From Carallia brachiata (Eukaryota > Streptophyta > Magnoliopsida > Malpighiales > Rhizophoraceae), in NCBI GenBank assembly GCA_021464245.1, contig JADCRB010000103.1:62001-126000 (forward strand): a DNA stretch of 64,000 nucleotides, given 5' to 3'. Both the position numbers and the translations under genes were made by a program. Below are positions 24,617-37,262 of this stretch, piece by piece; the first letter of the stretch is position 1, and each line of letters opens with the position of its first letter. The notes under the pieces are model-generated. The model searched no databases, had not been told where the DNA came from, and saw only the letters and a list, made by a program, of their open reading frames with translations.

Positions 24617-27334
24617 CCTGCATTTTATACTCCATAATTAATTGCAGCACAACAACTTATCTTATAAAGGTCAGTTTACTATTAATGTCTGTGTATATTC
24701 CTTCATGTGGCATTAAAATTCTTCAGTTTTCTTCGTGGCATTTTGAGCGGCATTGTGAGCATCGCCTAATAATTCTGTGAGTTAGAATAGTTAGAATAGT
24801 TCTTTCACCTGTATGACACAATTTGTTAAGGGCTAAAGCAGGCACACTTCAGGCTATGATACTTCCATTCTTTTAGCTAATAACAATTTCAGCACAATAT
24901 CCCTATTAATCTCACCAAAAAAAATAAATAAATAAATAAATAAAGAGTGTGTTCCTTGTCTACAATGGACATGTGAGCAAGATTGTTGGAGTTTCCTTTT
25001 TCCTTTTTATCAATCTACTCTTGGTCTTGAAGTGACATCTTAGTCTTCATTTGATAATTTTACTTATAAAAAGGTGTTGCAATCCAATGCATGGGGCTAG
25101 AGCTAGAGAATAATAAAGCATACGCAGTCTTGTTTATTTGAAAAGTAGGAATACATATCTCTCGAATGTTTTTATTTTAAAATTTGTTTCAATTGAAATG
25201 ATGACTGATAGTTTTAAAATTAAATTATTTATTTTTTAAATATAAAAATAATAAATATTTTAAAAATATTAATTTTTGTTTAAAAAATTTCAACTGAGAT
25301 AAATCTCAAAATAAGAACAACGGGAACACAAACAGTTTCTCTTATTGGAAAGCTCTTTGCAACGGAACTCTAATAGCCCGTTTGGTGTGAGAAAAACGGT
25401 GGAAAGAAGGAGACAAGAAAAAAAATATGTACAAGCAATAATCCCACGTTTGGCTAACAAGGAGGAAAGAAAAGCATGAGAAACCAATGAGACGATTGGC
25501 GTGGGTTCCACCTCTGAAATTTTCTCTCCAAGATGGCGAGAAATTTGCTCAAAACAATGGTAATATAATGATTTGACAAAATTACCCACACCAAAATGAA
25601 GATTGCCCTGCGAAAAGAGGACAGAGAAATCTTGTTGATAAATTATTATTTCTTCTTGTTTTTCCACATCTATTTTTTAGTACTCTGAAAGAAAATAGAG
25701 TAAGTCCTCTATACATAATTTTAGAAAACATAAAAATCCTTCCAACCATACATTAATTGGATTTGGGGGCTATAATTGTCTTTTTCATACATAAATTTTC
25801 TTTCCGTTCGCTTTCTCTTCACTTTCTCTCTATATCCAAACAAATAATTTATTTTTTCACTACTTTTTTTTTCCACTTATTTCTGGCATTTCCAAACAAC
25901 CTATCATAAAATTATTTTCTTTCTCACTATTTTCTTTCTCATCTCAATTTGAATTCCAAACACAAAAGTCTCAATGGCATAATCATTACAAGAGAAATGC
26001 TAGCNACTGACCATATTTTCTGCTCCGCCATTGATGATATATAGAATATTTTTCCTTATTAGAATACCACAAATAATATTATTATTAATAACCAACACTT
26101 TATTTATATTAATAATTTCATTAATTATATCATAATAATATAATATTATTATACTAATTAAAACTATCATAATTTTTAAATATTTATTGTCATTATAATA
26201 CACAAATATTTTATTATTACATGTATTTTTATTTATATGTTATTCATATTAATTGGTAATATTTATTATATATACTCAGATCTTCATTTACCAAACAGTT
26301 GAAATGAGAATCACTTATTTTTATTCTCATTCTAAGAGACAAATGCTGAACCACACGCCCTATGTTTTTCATGCAAAATTTTAGAGCAACTGAGAGGTTA
26401 TTGAATGCTATTTGCAATGGCAAAAATCAAGAGTCCAAGAATTTCCTCGCTACCTTCACTGACCATGCTCTTTTTTTTTTTTTTTTTAATTAAGAAAAAT
26501 TAGGAGGACATAAAAAATAGTTATAGAGCAGTTATAGGCAATAGAAAAAATTTTTCAAAAAAAAATTTTTCATTTGAAATCGAGGCTTAGGATAATATTA
26601 AGTAAACATAGAATAATACTAAATATTATTAGAATTTATTTTTGAAACAAATAAATTTTTAATTATTTATTAGAAACTAAAGTTATTTATATAACTATTT
26701 TATAACTATTTCTTAAAGGGCATCTATATAGTATGACAGCAATATCACGGGAAGCTCACCAAATTTGTTATGAGTTTGGGTATTAAACTTTTTTTAAAAA
26801 ATTTTACAAAAAAAAAAATAAATCCTTAGTAGTATTTAGTGTTATCTTAAGTAGTATTTAATATTATTCTAAAGATGAATTTTATAATAAAAAAATAAAT
26901 CCTAAATAGTATTTAGTGTTACTATGAACATACTTAATATTACTCTACAATATGATTTTCTCAAAAAAATTTGAAAAAAGAGACAAACCACCAAAAAAAA
27001 TTCAAAACCCAAAGAAAACTGACGCTCTACGTCATTAGGTTTAAAAGGTTTCATGCCGTCTCGTGTGCTTAATTTCGTGCGAAAAATCTTTATTCTTTCT
27101 TATATTGTCCTAATGAGACTCTTTTTAATTAACATTTGATATTGCGTCTGTGAGTTAGAATCCGATCACTTGTGCATTTTTCCATTATGTCTTTCCGCGC
27201 AACATCTGCGTCAAATTCACGTCACATTCGAAATATAACTTCAATCCACTACTTAATTTTAATTTTATTCAGTAAACCTTAACTCAAGTATGCTGATTTT
27301 GGAAATTAGCGTTGCTTATAATTTTTTCAACGGT
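24617..27334. other. Gene-poor AT-rich DNA with one ambiguous base
   Basis: No supported gene. The first few hundred bases should contain the promoter of the NLR gene. A single N at 26005 marks an unresolved base or gap. Very AT-rich, low-complexity DNA fills 26030-26280 and 26500-27000. Confidence 0.5.
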
Positions 27335-29890
27335 TCTGGGATGTGGTGAGCCCCCAGGTACAGACCATGGTTAGAGCTTTTTTCAGTAAAGGTGAGCTCC
27401 ATTCTGACCTCAAATCTAGCTACCATTGTTCTCGTACTGAAGGGCAGAAATCCATCCAAACTAAGTCACTTTAGACCTATAAGTCTTTGTAATTTCCTTT
27501 ATATAGTTATATCAAAGATAATGGTAAACAGGCTAGAGCCCTATTTGGAGCAAATTGTATCCCCTCTACAACATGCTTTTGTCCCTAACCGATTCATATG
27601 GGACAATATTGTGATAGCACACAGCTTTTCCATTCTTTCAAAAACAAAAGGGCAGGTCAGCGAGGCATGGCGGTAAAGATTGATATGCGGAAGGCATATG
27701 ATAGAATCGAGTGGCCATTCCTGGAACATGTCCTTAGACACCTGGGTTTCTCGGAGAATTGGGATATGTTGGACAATGAGATGTGTTACATCAGTTCGTT
27801 ACCAAGTACAGGTCAATGCAAATTGTCTCTTCTACTTCATACAACAAGAGGTCTCAGGCAAGGCGATCCATTATCGCCCTATTTGTATTTCCTAGTTTTT
27901 TATGCCTTTTCCAATGTTGACGGTAGGAATACAAACAAAGCAACTTCAAGGTCTCTGTCTAGCCAGACACTGTACCACACTATCACATGTGTTCTTTGCA
28001 GACGACACCCTCCTCTTCGGTACGGCGTCCATACGCGAGGCAACCTCCATTCTCAATATTGCTGACACCTTTTGTGAAGCTTCAGGGCAACTCATCAATA
28101 AAGAAAAATCAGGGATTCTCTTCAGCTGAAATACCCCGACTCAGCTGAGAAATGATATCTACCAGGGTTACAGGGATTGGTCCTCCAGCCAACAAAGATC
28201 GTTACTTGGGACTACCAATCAAGATTGCACAATCAAAAGCCCAGACATCCAGCTTTATCCTAACCTGCCTGGAGAATATCCTCCAATCTTGGAAACAAAG
28301 CTCCTCTCCCAAGCAGGTCTTGAACTCCTAATCAAGTCAATTGCCACATCAAATCCTGTGTACGCAATGTCGGTTTTTGGTGTCTCGGATGGAGTATGAG
28401 ACAAGACTAGCAATTTGCTATCTCAATTTTGGTGGGGCTAGAAAGACATGGAAAGAAGAATTCCTTGGGGCAGCTGGAATGCTGTGTGTCTTCCTAAAGG
28501 GTCAGGGGGAATGGGTTTTCGTAACCTACAAACCTTCAATACCGCCCTTCTAGCGAAACAGGCCTGGCGCCTTATAAATCATGCGGAGGATTTGTGGGCT
28601 AAAATTATAAGAGGCCTATACTTCCCTACATCGAACATTATGGAAGCCACTGTAAAAAAGGCAGGCTCATGGATATGGAACAGCATGTTGCGAGGGAGAA
28701 ACCTTTTTAAACAATGACATTAGGTGGCTGGTGGGCCATGGCTCCGAAATACAAATCTGGGAAGATAAGTGGATCCCTGACTTGCTGAATTTCAAAATGC
28801 AATCCAGCAAGCCCGATGGATGTGAGATCTATATGGTCCGTGATTTAATTGACAAACACGGGGGATGTTGGAACATGGCCTTGCTCCGAGAGCTGTTCAC
28901 CCAACCAGAAGCTGATGCTATCCAAAACATTGCCCTTACCACCAAGCCAGTCAAGGACCGTCTGATTTGGCACCACAGCAGGACAGGGAGTACTCAGTCA
29001 AATCCGAGTATTATATTTTATCAAAAGATTAGACCATACAGCCAGATGGCGGGACTCAATCCTGCTACATCAAACCACACGCCTGGAGGAGAATCTGGAA
29101 TTTAAAAGTTCCACCAAAAATCCAGCAATTTATCTGGAAAGCGGCCAAGAACCGGATCCCTTCTATGGATAATTTAAGAGCGAAAAGAGTGTCAAACTCT
29201 ACTGAATGCCCCATCCGTTGTGAGAAAGCTAAAAGAATGGAACACATCCTCTTCTTCTGTCCCCATGGAATTGCAACGTGGAAACTAAGCCTTGCTTACA
29301 GTCTGGAGATAAGAGGCTCCCCTGCGTTTAGCCAGTAGTGGGAAAGGATCACAGATGACCTCCCCTCTCCACCTATGGCAGAAACAAAGGAATCCATTGC
29401 CATAATCCTATGGGAGATTTGGAAAACCCGGAACAGGGTTATTTTTGTACGGAAACCACATAACCTGATTGCCACTACTTCAAGAGCCAATAACCTTTGC
29501 AAGAGTTGGTTTCCCTACAAGCCAAAACCCCTGAGCTGCCAGCAGTTCCACCATCCATTTTGGAGGCTTGGCGCCCTCCCCACTGGATGCAATTCAAGAT
29601 TAACTATGATGGGTCCTTCCATCTAGAGTCAAAGCTGGCAGGCTTGGGAGTCATCTGCCGAAACTCAGGAGGACAAGTGGTCGAAAGAATGGCTACCAAG
29701 TCTCTCGTCCACTCCACACAAATGACTGAAGCAAAGGCACTTCTTCTGGGTGCTCGACTAGCAACACAAAGGGGGCTAGCTGGAGCGATCTTAGAAATTG
29801 ATTCAAAGTCCATCACCGAATTTTTGACTGCCTCGCCATCCACATGTCCATGGGAAATTACTGTTAGGAAAATCCTAAGTAGCTGATACA
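27335..29890 (+). pseudogene. Decayed LINE (non-LTR retrotransposon): reverse transcriptase, zinc-binding and RNase H parts
   Basis: Fragments in shifting frames follow the order of a plant L1-type ORF2. They are RT motifs FRPISLCN and AFVPNRFIWDNI (27460-27620), VKIDMRKAYDRIEW (27670-27715), RGLRQGDPLSPYLYFL (27850-27900), FFADDTLLFG with the catalytic ADD (about 27990-28020), a zf-RVT block with CPIRCEKAKRMEHILFFCPHG (about 29205-29270) and an RNase H domain with NYDGSF, TEAKAL and EIDSKS (29600-29880). The endonuclease domain is missing, so the copy is 5'-truncated. Many stops and frameshifts show it is long dead. Confidence 0.88.
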
Positions 29891-30839
29891 ATAAGAGTAA
29901 TATGGTTGCCACACACGCATATAACCAATGAGAAGATTTTTTTTTTGGTTTTTGATTATTTAATTATGAAGGGTATAAATGGTAAACGAAGAGTGGCAAA
30001 ATAGTAAAACAACTTGAGATAAAGTTTGATTTTTTTGCATTAAAGAGATGTCGTTTCTTTTTGTTTGAGGCGCGAGAAATTCAATTATTGATGAAATTTA
30101 GATTTTTTGGACTCAACAAGAGGAATTAACTGTAGATAGTACAACAATATCATAGAAATTCATCTAATGATCTATAATAGCATAGTTGAGTTTATTAAGT
30201 GCAATGTACTGCTGACACATATAACTATCATCTCATATTGATCTCATTTAAAAGATCTGAGCAAGTAAATGTCCCTTAAATAAAATAGTTACATATTAGA
30301 CATCTATAAAATACTAAAATAATTTGATATTTGTAGTAAAATTTGTGTGTCACATATTCAGAGAACACTCTATTATAATTCAATTGTATAGCATCCAGTA
30401 GTATTATAACTCAAAATAAAGCCCAGCAAGAGGCATAACATAACTTGACAAGTTAATATTTAATCCCTCACAACAAAACTAAATATTAAGAATAGAAAAG
30501 CGAATGAAGAGAAAATTGAGAAGGAATAAATATGTAAGTGTTTTTTTTATTAGGAGGCCTGTTGCACTATAAAATATACGATGGGGGTAACTTTCCCCTT
30601 CTATAAACCCCTCCTCTCTCTTCCCAGCATTTGAACTCAAGACTTTTAAAATAAAAGTTTTAAATTTTAACTACTTGAGTATCCCCTAATGGACAATAAA
30701 TATGTAAGTTTGTGTTGAAGTCGTCGTTATATAATGGTCACACATGCAAAAGATTAATGTAATTAATTTTTCCTGTGAAAGAAAGGGAAATTTTTTTTTA
30801 TTGTTCTTTAAATGGCTGTTTCGTAGTTGTTATATACGG
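29891..30839. other. Intergenic DNA
   Basis: No gene or clear repeat was recognised between the LINE remnant and the satellite array. Confidence 0.45.
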
Positions 30840-33765
30840 GCAAAATATAAGATACTAGAAGGAAATTATATGACATAAATGAAAATGTGTGATATAATGG
30901 AGGAATTATAGGGCATCTAAAGTAAAATATACAACAAGATTGATGAAGAATAATAAAAAAATTTTGTTAATGGTCTGTTACAAGTGTCATATAATTTTCC
31001 TTATTTGTCATATAATTTCTCATCTTGTCCTATATTTTCACTTTTTGTTATATGTGTCAGACACGAAATAACCATTTAAAGGACAGTCATAGTGGGCCTG
31101 GAGAAAGAAAATAATTAATGTGAAATAAATGTTGTGACAATTAATAAGATACCAAAATAATAAACATTGTAATCGTATAAATGCGTACATAGTGTGATAA
31201 GTAGTAGCTGAAAACATAATGCAAGTAAATATAGAAGGAGGCAAACTTTTTGGCTGTGCTTGAAGTGCCCATTTGGCAAATGTCATATACGACATAATTG
31301 GAAAATTAGACAATATAATGGACGTAAAATATATGATAAGATTGACTAGGAAGTATAAAATGTTTTGTTAATGACTTGTAAAAAATGTCATATAATTTTC
31401 TGTATGTGTCATATAATTTCCCAATCTTGTTCTATATTTTGACTTGTTGTCATATGTGGCAGGCACGAAACAGTCATTTAAAGGACAACCATGTAGTGGT
31501 ACTGGAGAAAGAAAAAAAATAATCTGAAGTAAATGTTGTGACCATTGGTAAAATACCAAAATAATAAATATTGTTGTCGCATAAATGCGTACATATTGTT
31601 AAGTAGTAGCTGAAAGCATGATGTGAGTAATATATAATGAGATAAACTTTTTTACTGCACTTGAAGTGCCTATTTGGCGAATGTCATATACGACATAAAT
31701 AAAAAATATACGGATAAATTATATAACATCTAAAGTCAAATATACGACAAGATTGACCAGTAATTATAAAATTTTTTTTGTTAATAGCTTGTTAAAAGTG
31801 TCATATAATTTACGTATATGTCATATAATTTCCCAATTATGTCCTATATCTTGACTTTTTATCATATGTGGCAGGCACAAAACAGCCATTTAAAGGACCG
31901 CTATGTAGTGGTACTGGAGAAAAAAAAAAGAATTAATCTGAACTAAATGTTGTGACCATTGATAAGATACCAAAATAATAAATATTGTAATTGCATAAAT
32001 GTGTCTATATTCTGATACGTAGAAGCTGAAAGTATGATGCAAGTAAATATGTAATGAGATAAACTTTTTGGCTGCACATGAAGTGGCCATTTGGCGAACG
32101 TAATGTATGACATAAATAAAAAAAATAGATGATATAATGGACAAATTATATGACATCTCATGTAAAATATATGACAAGATTTACCAGAAATTATAAAAAT
32201 TTTGTTAATGGCTTGTGAAAAGTGTCATATAATTTTATATATGTGTCATATAATTTCTCAATCTTGTAATATATTTTTACTTTTTGTCGTATGTGACAGG
32301 TAAGAAACAGTCATTTAAAAAACAGTCATGTAGTGGTACTGGAGAAAGAAAAGAAATAATCTGATATAAATGTTGTGACCATTGATAAGATACCAAAATA
32401 ATAAATATTGTAAACGCATAACTGCGTACATATTGTGATACGTAGAAGCTGAAAGTATGATACAAGTAAATATGTAATGAGATAAACTTTTTGGCTGCGC
32501 TTGAAATGGCCATTTGGCGAACGTAATGTATGACATAAATTAAAAAAATTGTGATATAACAGACAAATTATATGGCATCTCATGTAAAATATATGACAAG
32601 ATTTACCGGGAATTATAAAAATTTTGTTAATGGCTTGTGAAAAGTGTCATATAATTTTCAGTATCTGTCATATAATTTCTCAATCTTGTCATATAATTTG
32701 ACTATTTGTCGTATGTGACAGGTAAGAAATAGTCATTTAAAATACAGCCATATAGTAGTACTAGAGAAATAAAAGAAGTAATTTGATGTAAATATTGTGA
32801 CCATTGATAAGATAACAAAATAACAAATATTGTAAACGCATAACTGCATACATATTGTGATACGTTGAAGCTGAAAGTATGATGCAAGTAAATATGTAAT
32901 GAGATAAACTTTTTGGCTGCGCTTGAGATGACCATTTGGCGAACGTAATGTATGACATAAATTAAAAAAATTGTGATATGACGGACAAATTATATGACAT
33001 CTCATGTAAAATATATGACAAGATTTACCGAGAATTATACAAATTTTGTTAATGGCTTGTGAAAGTGTCATATAATTTACTGTATGTGTCATATAATATC
33101 CCAATCTTGTCCTATATTTTGATTTTTTTGTCATATGTGACAGTTATGAAACAGTTATTGAAAAGATAGCCATGTAGTGGTACTGGAGAAAGAACAGAAG
33201 TAATTTGACGTAAATGTTGTGACCATTGATAAGATACCAAAATAATAAATATTGTAAGTTCATAAATGCATTCGTATTGTGATACGGAGAAGCTGAAAGC
33301 ATGATGCAAGTAAATATGTAATGAGATAAACTTTTTGACTGCGCTTGAAGTGGCCATTTGGCAAACGTAATGTATGACATAATTAAAAAAATAGATGATA
33401 TAAAGGACAAATTATATGACATCTCATGTAAAATATATGACAGATTTACCAAAAATTATAAAAATTTTGTTAATGGCTTGTAAAAAGTGTCACATAATTT
33501 TCCGTATGTATCATATAATTTCTCAATCTTATCCTATATTTTGATTTTTTATCGTATGTGGCAGACACGAAACAATTATTTAAAAATCTGAAGTAAATGT
33601 TGTGATTATTGGTAAGACACTAAAATAATAAATATTGTAATTTCATAAATGTTTACATATTTTGATACGGTGGTGCTGAAAGTATGATGAAAGTAAATAT
33701 TTAATATGACACACTTTCTGTCTGTTCTTGAAGTGGCCGTTTGGACAAGTAACACAATACTTAAT
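30840..33765. repeat. Satellite array, about seven units of about 420 bp, each with internal inverted arms
   Basis: The anchor TTTTGTTAATGG/AC recurs near 30961, 31362, 31774, 32201, 32623, 33045 and 33465, giving periods of roughly 400-425 bases. Each unit carries GTGTCATATAATTTTC twice, then CAATCTTGTCCTATATTTTGAC, GGTACTGGAGAAAGAA, TAAATATTGTAA, AAGTAAATATGTAATGAG and a segment ending AAGTGGCCATTTGGCGAA. The segment before the anchor (ATATGACATCTCATGTAAAATATATGACAAGATT) is roughly the reverse complement of the segment after it, so each unit can fold into a hairpin with arms near 40 nt. The copies are diverged and carry small indels. Related long open frames occur on the minus strand in most units. 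Confidence 0.88.
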
Positions 33766-34194
33766 TCCCTATTGTATTCATTTATGTTATAAATTGAAAG
33801 ATTGATCACTATTAGAATTAAATGAACTTAAAATTTTATTGTCTTTTGGAATCCACACAATTGGGAGATTTTCCAAATTGACTAGAGACAGCTTTTTTGG
33901 CAAAACATGTCTAACAAATTGGCAAAGCATGTTAGTCAAGTGTCACTATACCTATGGCCTTCTTAAACAACTTTACGTTGATTCACTTTGTGAGATCGAA
34001 AAGATTTGCTCAATTTATTTAAAACACTACAATGGCGAAAAAATCACTGTTAGATTTATCACATTTCTATCCTTCAAAAGAAACCACCATTTTATTTAAT
34101 AATAAGAGAAATTCCAGAAAATGTAAATTAGTCAAAGTTGTTTTGTAAGCTAAATATTTGTGCATCGTTACTCATTCTTTTTAGGAGACATTTC
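33766..34194. other. Intergenic DNA
   Basis: No supported gene. A single 86-codon open frame at 33839-34099 lacks any recognisable domain. Confidence 0.4.
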
Positions 34195-35844
34195 TGTTAA
34201 TTTTTGTCTACAATAACTAAAAGGGTATCAGGGTATTCCATCAGTCATGTATGTTGTTAGTCATGACAAACAAGTAGTGGTAAATGTCCTACTTGTGGTT
34301 GGCACTATTATGTGGAATTTGATAAAAATATGTAGAAAATTTGACTCAAAAAACACCTAATTCTCATGATTTTAATTATTCTTTTATTTTGTTAACATTT
34401 TTATCATTGTGACTTTTATGTGGCAATGTTAATATATGCCTTTGTAGCCAATAGATTGGTTATCAATGAGAATATATTTTCATGTATATTGTTAATCAAT
34501 TAAAAGCATTCTTTATCTTTAGTATTGTTTATATACACGACTTGATCATCCATAAATTTTAAAAATAAAGTTCATGGAATAAGAATACTTTGCACAAATA
34601 ATTATGATGAGATCATAATTATGGGATCTTTATTGCATCAAAGTATTATTTCTAAATATTCCTAGTTGATGCTCCATCAAGATGGAATATTGATAGAGTC
34701 GTGAGACTGGCACATGTTATCTTTCTTTTTTGTGAAGAAAGCAATCAATCTCATAGACCGAAATATAAATATACTTGAACAAACATGCGGGTGCTTGTTA
34801 GTTGAACAAATGCACTGAATTGACCCATTATGAGAATTCCCAAAATGGAACATTACTTATATGTTTGAGGAATTTCCCATGTGACAGTAGTGTAAGTGAT
34901 TCTTAGACTTGAGATTACTGAGGTATCTTATATAGGAATTGATATGCTTTGATCTTACTTCTGGGTTGTCTTAAAAAGGATCGATTGTAGTGATTTGCAT
35001 TGGGCATATCATGAATTATATAAAGATAATTGAGTAATCAATAAAGGATTCGTCACCCTAAAATAATTATGAGAGAATGTTTCATTGTTCTCAATAAGGA
35101 TTGATTTAAGAAATCCTTGCGCAAAGTGGAATTAGGATTATAAGGAGTTATGATCTCATTCATGGAATTAATGATCTAATTAATATTTGAGAATGAATAT
35201 AATTAGATAATATAGAGTAGACACTAATTTCATACTCTATGTCTAATTGGAACATTAGTATGATGGAAGAATTAAATTATACAAGGAGACCGTGCACTGA
35301 AGGGATTACTCAAACTACTTTGACAATTCTAACATTTAGGTGGTCATAATAAGTAGCTAGACGTCAATCTTGATCTATGAATATGAATTGATTAATTAAA
35401 TAATTAATGATAAATTAAAGGAATTTAATTTATCTAATCCTTTGAAATTGTAGTTCATATTCATTGCCTATATGTTAGGATCCTAATGGGTCGTACACAT
35501 TAGGACAATTAAGGAAATATAAAATAGAGATCAAGTTGGACTTGATTGAAAAGTTTAAGAAACTTTAGGATCAAATATATGATATTTGAAAAATATAGGG
35601 ACTAAAGTGCTAAGATAGAATTCTTATAAATACCTCACTATATGACCAGTTATTGCATGCTTAGCACATTAGGGTTACTGGCCTCCTTCCTCATCTCCTT
35701 CTAAAGGATTTAGGTTGTGAGAGTTGTTTCCTCATTGTTTGTGTGGATTACCGTTGAGGCTGGACACTTAAACAGTGGTGGCTTGCGACAACCCACTGAT
35801 AGGTCTGAAAGAGAAGAATAATTGAAAATTACCCAATAACAATT
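34195..35844 (+). mobile_element. Probable solo or truncated LTR of a Copia-type element (left part)
   Basis: The region has no coding content but shows LTR layout. A TATA box (CTTATAAATACC near 35622) is followed by a leader whose style (TTGTTTGTGTGGATTACCG, GGTGGCTTGCGACAACC) I associate with the R-U5 region of plant Copia LTRs. The sequence appears to resume after the insertion at 35845-37129 and end in GTGATTCTTAACA near 37261. The left boundary is uncertain; TGTTAA at 34195 would mirror the TTAACA end, but no target duplication was seen. Confidence 0.4.
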
Positions 35845-37129
35845 TTTTTTTTTGTTTTTTGAATGGAAGGAAACTATTGCATTAATATTGAACGATTCCG
35901 TATATAGAACCAACGCAAAAGTATTGGAGAAACCTGCACAAAGTAGGAAAAATAGTTAACCAAAATAACCTACATGTAAATAAATCACAATGACCACAAA
36001 CTAACTAGGCCCGAACCCCAATTAGACAAATATTTTGGACGAGGGAGAAAACCAGAACTAGGCTAAACCTACCTGACACCGAGGTTCCAGACAAACCTAA
36101 CTCATTCGGATAAAGCTGCTCACAGTAGCACAAATCGCACCTCGGTCGACTTACGACAGAAATCGACCAGGAAAGCCAGGCAACGATTTCCTTCAAAACT
36201 AACATACAGAAAAACACAAACTTGACATAAATGTAGTACAATTCCAGTTTCAAAAGCCAACAACCAGGAGCAGCAGTATACCCAATCCAAAAATAAGCAT
36301 AGTGACCCAACACATGAGGATCAGAGATGTTGATGGTAGACGAGAAAGGGGATGGCGGTGCCAGTAACGGCTGGAGGAGCGATAGCTACTTCAGTGTTGG
36401 AATCTACGGCAGCGATGGCTTCAAAGGCGGCTCCAGCGGCGAAGGATGGTGGTGGCGGCGATGGGACCATGGTGTCAGTATAGGCATCGACAGTGGCAAT
36501 GAGGGTGGCGGCATGAGCTTTAGTGGTGGTAGACCAAGTAGCGGCAGATCAAGAGGCAACAGCGAAGGCCCCATTGAATTCAACAGCCCCAGCCGCTGGG
36601 ACAGTGGCCTGGAAATCTACGCCGAGCATGGATGTGTTGTTGGAGGCAGAAATCAGAAAAACAACTCTGACTACAGACAGTATATTGAAGGGGACGGCTA
36701 GGACTGTTAATGCGGTAGTGGATGTGGTGGCACTAGCACCAATGATCAGTGTTGTGGTGCTAACGCTGTAAAGGACATCGAAATCGTCCAGAATAATGGC
36801 AGAATGTTGGGAAGCCTAGATCAGGTGATTGGGGGGCTATTGGTGAACTTATGTAAGCTAGATCTAGGAAAAAAAACCAAAAAAAAAAAGGCTACCATAT
36901 TGAGAGAAAGAAAAGGATGGGGTGGAGAGAGGGTAGAAGAGGATCAGCTGGAGAGGAGAGGAGGAGGAGAAGTGGAGAAGAGAGGTAGGTCGGTTGATTG
37001 GCTAACGAAGGTGTTCAGCCATCGTCGCCAACCAGGGGAAGGGGGGTAAGGGCTGGAGATCTAAGAGCTTATTAGAGAGAGAAAAGGAGAGAAGAGTTTT
37101 TAAAGAGATAGGGCAAAAGAAAATGTATG
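35845..37129 (-). mobile_element. 1.29-kb poly(A)-tailed non-LTR insertion
   Basis: On the minus strand the element ends in an A-rich tail (T run at 35843-35861 on the plus strand). It is flanked by the direct repeat ATAACAATT at 35836-35844 and 37130-37138, as expected for target-primed retrotransposition. The 3' part has the tail region typical of plant LINEs (ATTAATGCAATAGTTTCC just before the A tail). The 5' part (36330-37060) is much more GC-rich than its surroundings and has a CT-rich leader. On the minus strand an Ala/Thr/Val-rich frame with at least one stop runs through about 36330-36790. No RT domain was found, so it is probably a non-autonomous or internally deleted LINE derivative. 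Confidence 0.6.
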
Positions 37130-37262
37130 ATAACAATTCTTTCTCTTAGATTAGATTTTAATTATATTTAATAATCAATCAATCTCCTTTTAACAATCAA
37201 AATTTTAAATCTCTGTTTCCGCTGTGTATTTATTCAATCAATATATCTGTGATTCTTAACAG
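37130..37262 (+). mobile_element. Probable LTR remnant (right part)
   Basis: This appears to continue the LTR-like sequence interrupted at 35844. It ends with TTCCGCTGTG...TCTGTGATTCTTAACA, a 3' LTR end typical of some Copia elements. No internal retroelement sequence follows, so a solo LTR is plausible. Confidence 0.35.

Noticed and set aside
25366..25960. Possible MITE with CCCGTTTGG near the left and CCAAAC near the right
   Set aside because: The end motifs are common in plant DNA, and I could not find matching arms or a target duplication.
30840..33765. CRISPR-like array
   Set aside because: The units are about 420 bp with internal homology and no short repeat/unique spacer pattern, and the DNA is from a plant nuclear genome.
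33839..34099. 86-codon plus-strand frame after the satellite
   Set aside because: No motif, AT-rich codon use, and flanked by non-coding repeats.
36327..36771. Glycine-rich plus-strand frames
   Set aside because: They are shadows of the GC-rich part of a minus-strand insertion. The composition follows from low-complexity GGC/GGT repeats and there is no domain.
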